DNA of 64,000 nucleotides from Deltaproteobacteria bacterium. Its GTDB lineage: Bacteria > Desulfobacterota > Desulfobacteria > Desulfobacterales > Desulfosarcinaceae. The position numbers and the translations under genes were made by a program. The notes beneath the pieces are model-generated. The model did not search any database. It had not been told where the DNA came from and worked only from the letters and a program-made list of their open reading frames with translations. The stretch's first letter is position 1; the number at the start of each line of letters is the position of its first letter. Below are positions 18,587-26,825 of this stretch, one piece after another. Location of the stretch: NCBI GenBank assembly GCA_021824175.1, contig JAKALP010000020.1:32917-96916 (forward strand), written 5' to 3'.

Positions 18587-19219
18587 ATGCTCCGATTTCT
18601 GAAGACATTGGATATCCACTTATTCTATCTGATCAACCGCAAGGGAGAAAATTTTCTATTCGACCATATCATGCCCTTTGTCTCCAATGCCCGTTATTTC
18701 TACATCATTTTCGGTTTAGCATGGCTCTTTTTAATGGTCAGGAAGAATATCAAAAGCCGGGTGGCGGGGCTGGCTATTATTGCTTTGATCGCCTGCTCGG
18801 ATCAGTTATGCACTCTGGTGCTAAAACCCGCCTTTGAGCGGGTGAGGCCCTATGATGCCATGCAAGATGTGCGCGTTTATAAAGAATCAAACCCCCCGTG
18901 GCGAATTACTACTAATGAACTTAAAAAAGATCATGGCAATACCAAATCAATGCCATCGGCTCACGCCATGAACATCTTTGCCGCAGCAGTATTTCTCAGC
19001 TACTATTTTCGTCGCCTCTGGCCCTATCTGTTCGGTATCGCCACAGTGGTAGGATATTCAAGGGTCTATCTGGGGGTCCACTATCCCTCGGATGTTATGG
19101 CTGGAGCAGCCATAGGTTCTTTGTTGGCCGGCGGCTTCATTTGGATGACCAATATTGTGCTCAATAAGTTATTGACGATTACCAAAAAGAAAAATACTTC
19201 AGAGGCAGCAAAACTATAA
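18587..19219 (+). CDS. PAP2-family membrane phosphatase
   Basis: This is a 210-residue integral membrane phosphatase with about five or six helices. All three PAP2 motifs are present: KPAFERVRP, SMPSAHAMN and SRVYLGVHYPSDVMAG, with the catalytic histidines in the second and third. Family members dephosphorylate undecaprenyl diphosphate or remove the lipid A 1- or 4'-phosphate (LpxE/LpxF). The position directly after lpxB makes a lipid A phosphatase plausible, but sequence alone does not decide it. It ends 2 bases before the next gene. Confidence 0.9.
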   Translation: MLRFLKTLDIHLFYLINRKGENFLFDHIMPFVSNARYFYIIFGLAWLFLMVRKNIKSRVAGLAIIALIACSDQLCTLVLKPAFERVRPYDAMQDVRVYKESNPPWRITTNELKKDHGNTKSMPSAHAMNIFAAAVFLSYYFRRLWPYLFGIATVVGYSRVYLGVHYPSDVMAGAAIGSLLAGGFIWMTNIVLNKLLTITKKKNTSEAAKL

Positions 19220-19221
19220 AT

Positions 19222-19950
19222 ATGGAAACATTACTCTCCATCATTATTCCGGCTTACAACGAAGAAGACCGCATTATTCCCACCCTAACCCACACCGTGG
19301 ACTATCTGAAACAGCAGCCTTTTCTGAGCGAGGTGGTCGTTGTCAGCGACGGCAGCCGGGACCAGACGATGGCAGTGGTTTCAAGGTTCAAGTCCACGGA
19401 CCATGTGAAGGTCAAGGCATTGGAATACCACCCCAACCGGGGAAAAGGATATGCGGTGGCCTATGGAATGGTTCGAGGTGAAGGACGTGTCGTCATGTTT
19501 ATGGATGCAGACTACGCCGTTCCCATTTCATATTGTGAAGAAGGATTAAATCTCCTGCATAAAAAACATGATATCGCCATTGCCTCACGCGCGTTGGCCG
19601 GCGCGCAAATAACATCCAGACAAAATCTGCTGCGACGCCTTTCCGCTAAATTTTATACCTTAATCCAAAACCAATACTTGGGTTTACACTTTCCTGATAC
19701 CCAGTGCGGATTCAAGCTGTTCACTCAAAAAGCCGCCAAAGACCTGTTTGCCCGCCAACAACTCACCAGCGTAATTTTTGACCCTGAAATTCTTTGGCTG
19801 GGGCAAAAGCTCGGCTACTCCATCGCCCAATTTCCCGTGCAATGGACCCATGTGGCGGATTCCCGAATCCAATATGACAATCTGCGCAAATCACTTTTCG
19901 TATTCCAGGAGTTGCTGCGTATCAAGGGATTACACCCCGATATCAGGTAA
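19222..19950 (+). CDS. Family 2 glycosyltransferase, dolichyl-phosphate glucosyltransferase-like
   Basis: This is a 242-residue soluble GT-A enzyme. LLSIIIPAYNEEDRI and VVSDGSRDQT form the nucleotide site. NRGKGYAVAYGM and MFMDADYAVP (the DXD-type motif) follow, and DTQCGFKLFTQKAA is the family acceptor element. It resembles ALG5-type enzymes that put a hexose on a polyprenyl phosphate carrier. No C-terminal membrane helices are present. It is the last gene of the operon and may supply a lipid-linked sugar for the GT39-type transferase at 22083. Confidence 0.87.
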   Translation: METLLSIIIPAYNEEDRIIPTLTHTVDYLKQQPFLSEVVVVSDGSRDQTMAVVSRFKSTDHVKVKALEYHPNRGKGYAVAYGMVRGEGRVVMFMDADYAVPISYCEEGLNLLHKKHDIAIASRALAGAQITSRQNLLRRLSAKFYTLIQNQYLGLHFPDTQCGFKLFTQKAAKDLFARQQLTSVIFDPEILWLGQKLGYSIAQFPVQWTHVADSRIQYDNLRKSLFVFQELLRIKGLHPDIR

Positions 19951-19965
19951 CGTCTCAAAAAAATG

Positions 19966-19997
19966 AGGACCCAAGTCGTTCATTTGACTTGGGTCCT
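19966..19997 (-). terminator. Intrinsic terminator between convergent genes
   Basis: Perfect 12-base arms (AGGACCCAAGTC and GACTTGGGTCCT) enclose an 8-base loop. On the minus strand the hairpin is followed by CA and seven Ts (19957-19963), making a good terminator for the surface-protein gene. The hairpin can also act on the plus-strand operon, though without a T-run there. Confidence 0.8.
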
Positions 19998-20002
19998 GGG
20001 GC

Positions 20003-20032
20003 GATAGAAAAGGGCTTCAGCTGTTTTCTATC
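20003..20032. repeat. Second hairpin at the convergent junction
   Basis: Perfect 9-base arms GATAGAAAA (20003-20011) and TTTTCTATC (20024-20032) directly abut the stop codon of the minus-strand gene. On the plus strand the closing arm ends in T-rich sequence, so it may help terminate the lipid A operon. Confidence 0.5.
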
Positions 20033-21568
20033 TCATTTTCTACCATACACCCAATGTTGGCGATAGCGTAAAACTCCCAACAGCAGGGCGAGGGTCCCAC
20101 AAATCCAGACATTTAATGTTCTGGATGAAGCGGCCAGGCCATTATCGGAATCAAGAGAGACACCAATGAAACAGCCTGAGGAAGCCGCGCCTTGAGGCTG
20201 ATAGGTTGTGGGGCCAGAGTCCTGACCGCTGCCGCTGTTATACCCTAGCCCCGACGGATCCACGATGATGCCGTTTTGCACGCCATCTTCATCCCCCTCC
20301 CCGCCATCTTCCAGCGTCAGGGTCACGGACTTCCGATCGGCACTGAATGTCGCATGGGTAAATTCCACCCAGCCTTGATCTGGATCATATTTATACCAAT
20401 GGGCATTTGCGGGCGCGGGCTGTGAGAAGTAAACTACGACCGTGGCTGTTGTGACATTGTTGAGCAGGGTGAGCTTAAAGCTGATCAGACCGGTCAAGTT
20501 CTCCGGACGGTTGTCCTCCGCCGGCAAGCCATCTTCTTCGAGAGCACGTACTCCCATAATCTGGATATTGCTGTTCAATCGTTTAATGGCCATTTGCGGG
20601 CTAAATGGATCATGGGTATTGACCCCCTCCAGTCCTGATTGCAAGGTATCAGCAGTACCGTTATGATCGAGATCAACCCCAGCGTTCAATTCCTGATCAT
20701 CCAAAATACCGTTTCCATTCGCATCGCCAGCGGCTTCAGCGCTTTCAGTGATAAAAGAGAATACTTCGGACCATTCCGATGCGCCATCGCGGCTGTCAAT
20801 GAACTTAACCCGCCAATAATAGGTTGTGTCGGCATCAAGAATCAATTCGGAAAGCTGAAGCTGGGTCAGATGAAGCGCCAGGGTCCGGTCATAGACCAGG
20901 TCGGAAAAATCCGCCGTGGTGCTGATCTGATATTGGGTCCGGGCATGGGTATCACTATCCGTGTCCGAATAATCGCCGACTTGCAGTATTGGCGTCACAT
21001 CGACATTTTGGGAGCCGTTCGCCGGCGCAATTAAAATCGGCCTTCCTGGAGAAGTGTTGCCAGGCACCTGAGTATGGCCCGGATCCGGTGTCGGAACAGG
21101 CGTCGGTGTTGGGGTTGGTGCAGGCCCCGGTGTAGGCGTCGGCGTAGGCCTCGGTGTAGGTGTAGGCCTCGGTGTGGAGGTTGGTGTGGGGGTTGGTGCG
21201 GGCGCTGGCGCTGGAGTCGGTGTAGGCGTCGGCGTAGGCGTTGGAACAGCCAGTGTAAATGTCACCTCATTGGAATCACCGCTCTCATCCGACCCCTGAT
21301 AAGCGCGTACCACATAATAATAGGTCGTACCGGCGCTCAAATCATTGAGGGTACATGTCGTCTGAGAACCACTCCATTTCGGCGCGCTGTAATTGTAAGC
21401 TTGGCCGGCGGCCCGCTGATACAAGCGATAACCGGATGGGGTGGGGCTATTGGCATCCCATTGCAAGGTGACTTGAGCAGCGGAAGCAATCAAGGGGAAG
21501 GTAATCAGCAGATAGATTCCCGCTGATATAAGAAGTTTGATCCAAACATGGCGTGATTCGTTCTTCAT
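20033..21568 (-). CDS. Secreted fibronectin-III / choice-of-anchor-U-like surface protein
   Basis: A 511-residue exported protein. A signal peptide (about residues 10-31) is followed by a fibronectin type III domain (about 32-107: [28 protein letters not shown]). A proline-threonine linker (about 108-170) follows, then a second beta-sandwich (about 172-275, [11 protein letters not shown]). The section ending [20 protein letters not shown] matches the choice-of-anchor U type. A SSGCFIG motif precedes the C-terminal hydrophobic segment and basic tail, resembling CFI-box sorting tails. AGGAG precedes the ATG. A c-di-GMP-I riboswitch lies in the leader, so expression probably follows the motile/sessile switch. 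Function is likely adhesion or matrix; no catalytic domain is seen. Confidence 0.88.
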   Translation of the reverse strand: MKNESRHVWIKLLISAGIYLLITFPLIASAAQVTLQWDANSPTPSGYRLYQRAAGQAYNYSAPKWSGSQTTCTLNDLSAGTTYYYVVRAYQGSDESGDSNEVTFTLAVPTPTPTPTPTPAPAPAPTPTPTSTPRPTPTPRPTPTPTPGPAPTPTPTPVPTPDPGHTQVPGNTSPGRPILIAPANGSQNVDVTPILQVGDYSDTDSDTHARTQYQISTTADFSDLVYDRTLALHLTQLQLSELILDADTTYYWRVKFIDSRDGASEWSEVFSFITESAEAAGDANGNGILDDQELNAGVDLDHNGTADTLQSGLEGVNTHDPFSPQMAIKRLNSNIQIMGVRALEEDGLPAEDNRPENLTGLISFKLTLLNNVTTATVVVYFSQPAPANAHWYKYDPDQGWVEFTHATFSADRKSVTLTLEDGGEGDEDGVQNGIIVDPSGLGYNSGSGQDSGPTTYQPQGAASSGCFIGVSLDSDNGLAASSRTLNVWICGTLALLLGVLRYRQHWVYGRK

Positions 21569-21628
21569 GACATCTCCTGATTCATTCTACGCCGGCGAAT
21601 GACGTCAGGCTGATTGTGATGTCGTCAT

Positions 21629-21718
21629 CACCCGGCAACCCTGCTACCTTATCCGATCAATAAGTTCAGGACTTAGGCCAGTGGCTTTGCGTCTCACCCT
21701 TTCGGATGATTTGCCTTT
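21629..21718 (-). ncRNA. Cyclic di-GMP-I (GEMM-I) riboswitch aptamer
   Basis: On the minus strand the element contains GGCAAA, a GAAA-capped helix (ATCCGAAAGGGT), the invariant GACGCAAAGCC, then GGCCTAA, a P2 helix and GGTAGCAGGGTTGCC. This is the full GEMM-I consensus, including the tetraloop and its receptor. The base just before CAAA is G, as in c-di-GMP-specific aptamers; the cGAMP-type subclass usually has A there. It lies about 60 bases before the ATG at 21568. The leader holds a GTGATG/CATCAC hairpin (21616-21631). ATGAC(GAC)ATC in that hairpin can pair with GATGTCAT over the start codon, suggesting translational control. Confidence 0.93.
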
Positions 21719-22082
21719 TTCGAGCAAACATTAAAAGAACAATAAAACTCAAATACCAGCATGGGTTTAGCAACTAACATGCCACAACGGGTTCAAAACC
21801 GATCAAAATAATTCTAATAATACCGAATAATTAAACATAAAATGGATGCAAAGGGCTCTATCCAAAAGAACATCGCCTATGCAAGGTATAAATATATCCA
21901 CACCAAAGCTGTACAATCGTATACATTCGCGGGGCAAACAACCATCCGTACGAAGGGGGCAGTTTGAAGCGGCACCCTTACTGCGTGTCTCAGTACCCCC
22001 TCTTAGCGGCGGATTTGTAATAATATGAAGCGACTAAGCGGAGGAGCGATTTTCAAATGGGAAATCATTCAGGCAAGAGGGG
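21719..22082. other. Intergenic region upstream of the riboswitch
   Basis: This is 364 bases of AT-rich DNA between the riboswitch and the GT39 gene. It should hold the promoter of the riboswitch-controlled gene. A possible fold is AAGGGGG (21954-21959 region) against CCCCCTCTT (21996-22004). I find no credible gene here: the short frame at 21846-22028 has no family features. Confidence 0.5.
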
Positions 22083-23669
22083 TCAGGGAGCCGTGGCACG
22101 GACATCGACTGAATTCGCGGGTGGCACCCAACGCAAGCCCCCTTTGAATCCATAACAACGATAAATGTAGAGCGTCTTGAATGGTGTCTTCTTCGCGGCC
22201 GCGCTATCCCACAGATTGGATCGAAAAATATTGAATGCTTCAGGGGCATCTACCCGCTCAAATACTTCTAATAGCCTCTCTCGGCTATGGTCATCGAAGT
22301 GAACTCCAACGGCATCATAGCCGAGTAGATCTTTATCCTGCCACCAATAGTCGTAGACATTGGGACGGGTCCAACGGTTAATGGATACGGTATAGGGCTG
22401 CCCTGGCACGTAGAATGCCAATTCACTAGCGATTTGATAATGCAGCCCAAAAAGGAATAGCGAATTCTGATTGGGCATTTCCGCCCGAATCTGTCCAACC
22501 CTCTGCCCTAGAAGATCCCAGCCTTGAATTTCGTCGGCTGCTCGATCCAAATGGGCAGGAACAGGCAAGAAACCGAAAAGCACATGGCCGAGCAACAGAG
22601 CGGTCAATAGATATGAACTTCCAACCGTCCACTTCCAAATTTCGCGAGTTGATCCTATCGAAGAAGCATATTCTTCTGTCGCAGAGTTATTCGAAGATGA
22701 AAAGAAAGTAGTCGCCAATAGAACCGCTGTGACATATCCGACCCCGGGCCAGTTGCCATACACCCTGCTGTGTAAGCTCAGAATGCCAAACCCCGCAATT
22801 ACTGGAAAGGAAGTAAAGAAAAGATAGCGTGACACCCACTCTTCTTTTGAATAACGGCCTCTGATCGCTTTAAACCAACCGGCGCACACTATTAAGAATA
22901 CTAAAGGGGTCAGCAGGGCGGCTTGTGACCCCAAATATTCTATCAAAAGGTTCGGGTGTAGAACAAAGCCTTGATTGGCGCCGCCAATATAGGCCACATG
23001 GCGTACCGAATTCCAATGATGCGCGGCATTCCAGACTATGACGGGAACAAACATGGCAACACCAAATGCACACCCAAGATATGGTCTGACGCCGGCCATT
23101 CGCTGTCGATGTATATTGGTAAACAAGGCATAGGCCAAAATGCAAGGAAGGAAAAGAACCATCGTGAACTTGCTGAGCATTCCAAGGCCAAACCATACAC
23201 CGCCCAGTAGCCAGTGACGCCATTGATTGTCTTCAAAGGCCCGGGCGGCGTGGTAACTGGCTCCGGCCCAGGCGGCGGCCTGAATGCCGTCCGGCGTGGC
23301 CAGCAATGCACCGATATTAAACAGCAAGATGGATTGACCGAGTAACGTCGCCTGCCATGCCAAACGAGCACTCAACCAACGTTTGGCAAGGGAAACGATA
23401 TAAACCGAGGCAATCGTCAGAGCGATGATGGAAGGCAGCCGTACGGCCGCTTCGGTTTGCCCAAATAGCCAAGTGGTCAGATGGATCGCCCAGGCAATCA
23501 GGGGCGCCTGATCATGGTACCCCCAATCCAGATGACGCGCCCATTGCCAGTAATTGGTTTCATCGGGCACCAATAAAAATGATTGGGCATAAAAAAAACG
23601 CGCTAGGGCACCAGCTCCGATAAGTAACCAGCACAGTTTTATCCATCGTGTATCATTGGAAGCAAGCAT
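22083..23669 (-). CDS. GT39/ArnT-like integral membrane glycosyltransferase
   Basis: A 528-residue polytopic protein of the PMT_2/ArnT class, which transfers a sugar from a polyprenyl-phosphate donor on the periplasmic side. The first loop carries the acidic LLVPDETNYWQWARHLDWGY and HDQAPLIAW elements seen in this group. About ten to twelve helices follow and then a C-terminal soluble region (from about residue 400) with WWQDKDLLGYDAVGVHF. It lies 31 bases downstream of the histidine kinase gene on the same strand. The acceptor (lipid A, pilin or other) is unknown. The glycosyltransferase at 19222 could make its donor. Confidence 0.85.
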   Translation of the reverse strand: MLASNDTRWIKLCWLLIGAGALARFFYAQSFLLVPDETNYWQWARHLDWGYHDQAPLIAWAIHLTTWLFGQTEAAVRLPSIIALTIASVYIVSLAKRWLSARLAWQATLLGQSILLFNIGALLATPDGIQAAAWAGASYHAARAFEDNQWRHWLLGGVWFGLGMLSKFTMVLFLPCILAYALFTNIHRQRMAGVRPYLGCAFGVAMFVPVIVWNAAHHWNSVRHVAYIGGANQGFVLHPNLLIEYLGSQAALLTPLVFLIVCAGWFKAIRGRYSKEEWVSRYLFFTSFPVIAGFGILSLHSRVYGNWPGVGYVTAVLLATTFFSSSNNSATEEYASSIGSTREIWKWTVGSSYLLTALLLGHVLFGFLPVPAHLDRAADEIQGWDLLGQRVGQIRAEMPNQNSLFLFGLHYQIASELAFYVPGQPYTVSINRWTRPNVYDYWWQDKDLLGYDAVGVHFDDHSRERLLEVFERVDAPEAFNIFRSNLWDSAAAKKTPFKTLYIYRCYGFKGGLRWVPPANSVDVRATAP

Positions 23670-23700
23670 TGGCTTGCCTTACTTTTAGCAGTTTAAAATG

Positions 23701-25011
23701 TCAAGCGGGTTTGCCCGACCTCTTGAGAGCAAAAGAAACCGTTGTCCCGAAACCTGGCTTGCTTTGGACATCCAAGCGGCTGTTATAGGCCTCTAATATC
23801 CGATGAACGATGGAGAGCCCCAATCCCGTGCCCTCTGATTTGGTGGTAAAAAAAGGGTCAAAGATGGATTGCACACTTTCAGGCGCTATGCCGCAACCAC
23901 TGTCTCGGACAAGGATGATCACTTCATTATTTTTCGCCCAAGCCATCTGGATTTCAATGGCGCCTTCGCCTTGGATGGCCTCGGCGGCATTTAGCAGTAA
24001 ATTCCACAACACTTGGCTTAGATGGCTTGGATCCATAAGCACATATACATCTGGGATAAGTATTTTCTTTAATGTGTGCCTCCGACCATGCTTTTTATCT
24101 TTTTCAAACAGGCCAACAATTTCTTCGATGGATTTGCTAAGCTCTAAAATCTTCGGTTTGCCGGCAGGTGGCCTGGCAAAAAGCAAAAAGTCATTGACGA
24201 GCGTGCTCAAACGGTCGGTTTCACGCAAAATGATTTCCATCAAGCGTTGGTGGTCTGAATCATAGCGCAGATCCTCCCGCAGAAGCTGAATGGACCCTAC
24301 CACAGAAGCCAATGGATTTTTAATCTCGTGGGCCAAGCCGGCTGCCATCTCACCCATGTAGGCCATCTTTTCTACGCGTTTGACGTGGCTCTCCATGGCT
24401 CGCAGCTCACTCTGGCTTTTGCGGTTCTGTTCGGTCAATAGCCCACTCAAAACCGCAACGGCAAAACATGCGGAAGCAGTAATCAGGACCTTATTTAAAA
24501 TCTCGATATTATTGATTCCAGACAAGCTACTGATATTACCTATGATCACCGATGGAAGATAAGCATAATACTGGAACACTACAATCAACGCATATTGCAG
24601 GCTGCTCAGCAAAGCCATCCATAGACCGCCCTTCATATATGCAATCATGCTGGCATATATGATGATGACGATATAAAGGAAGGTAAATAAACTAAAATAC
24701 CCTCCTGAAATGAAGACTATTAAAGAAATGATAATCGAATCAAATACGAGCTGAACATATACAAAAAGTCTTTGATAGACAAACAGCTTAAATAGATTTG
24801 TAGATAATAAGGAAAGCAGAAACGAAGCGCTAATAAATAAATAGATTGCCAGCCATACCATATCCAGTGCGGCATCTGAAAAGCGATAGTGTGCAACAAA
24901 TGTAGCGCAAAGTAGAATAATAGTGAAAAAAATACGGACGAACACCATCCACTTTAGCTTTGAATGAATGTCCGATTCAAATGATTGGCTGCTGATAGAT
25001 AATGAATGCAC
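23701..25011 (-). CDS. Membrane sensor histidine kinase, PilS-like
   Basis: A 436-residue kinase with about six N-terminal membrane helices (residues 20-195). The dimerisation/phosphoacceptor motif GLAHEIKNPLASVVGSIQ has its histidine at about 228. The HATPase domain shows LWNLLLNAAEAI (N box), VRDSGCGIAPES (G1) and GTGLGLSIVHRI (G2). The layout recalls PilS, but no PAS domain is evident and no response regulator is encoded nearby. Its place beside pilC makes pilus regulation plausible, without proof. Confidence 0.88.
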   Translation of the reverse strand: MHSLSISSQSFESDIHSKLKWMVFVRIFFTIILLCATFVAHYRFSDAALDMVWLAIYLFISASFLLSLLSTNLFKLFVYQRLFVYVQLVFDSIIISLIVFISGGYFSLFTFLYIVIIIYASMIAYMKGGLWMALLSSLQYALIVVFQYYAYLPSVIIGNISSLSGINNIEILNKVLITASACFAVAVLSGLLTEQNRKSQSELRAMESHVKRVEKMAYMGEMAAGLAHEIKNPLASVVGSIQLLREDLRYDSDHQRLMEIILRETDRLSTLVNDFLLFARPPAGKPKILELSKSIEEIVGLFEKDKKHGRRHTLKKILIPDVYVLMDPSHLSQVLWNLLLNAAEAIQGEGAIEIQMAWAKNNEVIILVRDSGCGIAPESVQSIFDPFFTTKSEGTGLGLSIVHRILEAYNSRLDVQSKPGFGTTVSFALKRSGKPA

Positions 25012-25180
25012 AAGGCAATTTGGTAAAAAATATGAATATCAGATTTTCATATATGCCGTAGTCAATTCTTTTCCAATCGCTAAAACCAGCATATGGAATT
25101 TCTCAAGGATAAGCCTTAACGGTGCAACTATCTTCTTTAAATTTGCACATATTATCTTCCAATAATATTTTTAGAGCGGT

Positions 25181-26392
25181 TTAGCCTCCAACCGCTCCAG
25201 CCATTTTAAATATCGGTAGGTACATCGATACAACTAATCCACCGATCACAATACCTAAAAATATTATCATTACCGGTTCGATCATTGAAGTGAGGTTTTC
25301 TACAGCCTGATCCACTTCTTCATCATAAAAATCTGCTATTTTTTCCAGCATGGCATCCAATGCGCCCGTGGATTCCCCTACGGCTATCATCTGACATACC
25401 ATAGAAGGAAAGACACCGCTGGCTTGCAGCGGATCAGCCATGGTACGTCCTTCGGCAATGCCGCTGCGGACATTGTATATAGCAGTTTCTATGATGCGAT
25501 TACCAGAGGTCTTAGCTACGATATCTAGTGCTTCTAGGATTGCCACGCCGCTGCCGAGCATGGTCCCCATAGTGCGGGTAAATTTGGCTACGGCTACTTT
25601 TCGTAGTAATATCCCAAACACAGGCAGCTTGAGCATCACAGAGTCAACCACTGTTCTTCCTTTGTTGGTTTTATAATATTGACGAAAGGCGATTACAAAT
25701 AAAATAATAGCAATGAATATCCAATGAATTTTAGACTTGACAAATTCACTGATAGCAATGACCACAAGAGTAGGTGCTGGTAGCTTTGACCCAAATTCAG
25801 CAAACATCTTTTGAAACACTGGAATTACAAAAACGAGGATGATAGCAACCACACCAACCGCAACGGTGATTGTAATAGCCGGATACACCATTGCGCCTTT
25901 GACTCGGCGTTTGAGCTTGGCCGCTTTTTCCATATAGCCGGCCAATCGCTTTAAGATGACATCCAGAATACCACCGGCCTCACCAGCAGCGATCATATTG
26001 ACAAACAAATTGTCGAAGTGTTTGGGATATCGTTTCAGCGCATCGGCCAGCGTCGAACCCGCCTCGACCTGATCCTTCAAATCTTTGAGCATCTTTTTGA
26101 CCGTCGGGTTCTCTTGTTGAGCCTGGAGGATATCCATGCATTGAATGATCGGCAATCCGGCATCAATCATCGTGGAAAATTGCCGGGCGAATATGATAAT
26201 GTCTTTTTCTTTAACTTTGGGCTGGAGAAAGGCAACGCCTTCGAATAGATCCTTTGGCTTCTTTTTTACCTTTGTGGGAACGATACGAATCCTACCGAGA
26301 TGGGCCCGAACCGCCTCTTCATTGGCCGCTTCCAATTGGCCTTTTTGGATCTGGTTGTTTCGATTCTTTCCTTCCCAAAGAAAAACCGGCAT
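25181..26392 (-). CDS. pilC: Type IV pilus inner membrane platform protein PilC (GspF family)
   Basis: PilC is the inner-membrane platform on which PilB and PilT motors act. With the start at 26392 (GGGAG six bases upstream) the protein has 403 residues, the standard length. The longer frame adds 34 atypical residues. It has the two GspF repeats: ARQFSTMIDAGLPIIQCMDIL with MIAAGEAGG, and FTRTMGTMLGSGVAILEALDI with MIAVGESTGALD. Three membrane helices follow the usual pattern, with EPVMIIFLGIVIGGLVVSMYLPIF at the C-terminus. PilB and PilT are not in the window. Confidence 0.95.
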   Translation of the reverse strand: MPVFLWEGKNRNNQIQKGQLEAANEEAVRAHLGRIRIVPTKVKKKPKDLFEGVAFLQPKVKEKDIIIFARQFSTMIDAGLPIIQCMDILQAQQENPTVKKMLKDLKDQVEAGSTLADALKRYPKHFDNLFVNMIAAGEAGGILDVILKRLAGYMEKAAKLKRRVKGAMVYPAITITVAVGVVAIILVFVIPVFQKMFAEFGSKLPAPTLVVIAISEFVKSKIHWIFIAIILFVIAFRQYYKTNKGRTVVDSVMLKLPVFGILLRKVAVAKFTRTMGTMLGSGVAILEALDIVAKTSGNRIIETAIYNVRSGIAEGRTMADPLQASGVFPSMVCQMIAVGESTGALDAMLEKIADFYDEEVDQAVENLTSMIEPVMIIFLGIVIGGLVVSMYLPIFKMAGAVGG

Positions 26393-26825
26393 AGCACTCT
26401 CCCTATCTGTTTGTGCATCACCTAGTCTGTCTAATAGAAACGCAACGCTCTTTTTTGTCGTAATTTTAGTACCATAAACTACAACAAACGACAATAGATT
26501 TATTTAATTAGATTTTTACACTGCAGGCCCAAATCCGAGAGCCAGCAGGATTCTAACAAGCAAATTTCATACCGGATCTATATTTCTTATTTTATGCCTC
26601 TTGCCGGCCTTCTTGCCTCCCGAGTTGTGACCTTTTGTATAACCCTGGCCGTTACATTTGTGTTTAAGGTACAACCCAACAGATAAAAACGACAACGACA
26701 AAACCATCATCGACTCAAATGTCGACAATAAGCCTCCCTTCCCCTGGGCATTTGAAAAGCCCAAACACCTTGCCAAAACTAATGCTTCTATGTAAGAGTG
26801 AGCACCAGCGACATCGGCTATAAAT
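26393..26825. other. Divergent intergenic region between pilC and the CCA enzyme gene
   Basis: These 433 bases separate divergent genes and should hold both promoters. The pilC-proximal part is AT-rich. I see no RNA gene and no convincing coding frame: a 69-codon minus frame at 26567-26776 starts with TTG and has no family features. Confidence 0.45.

Noticed and set aside
21060..21250. Striking GT-rich tandem repeat resembling a minisatellite
   Set aside because: It is the coding sequence of the proline-threonine linker of the minus-strand surface protein, in frame throughout.
21953..22004. Possible second riboswitch (GGGGCAAAC and a G-run against a C-run)
   Set aside because: It lacks GACGCAAAGCC and the rest of the GEMM consensus; only a short stem is visible.
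26567..26776. 69-codon minus-strand frame between pilC and the CCA enzyme gene
   Set aside because: TTG start, no ribosome-binding site and no family features; probably chance.
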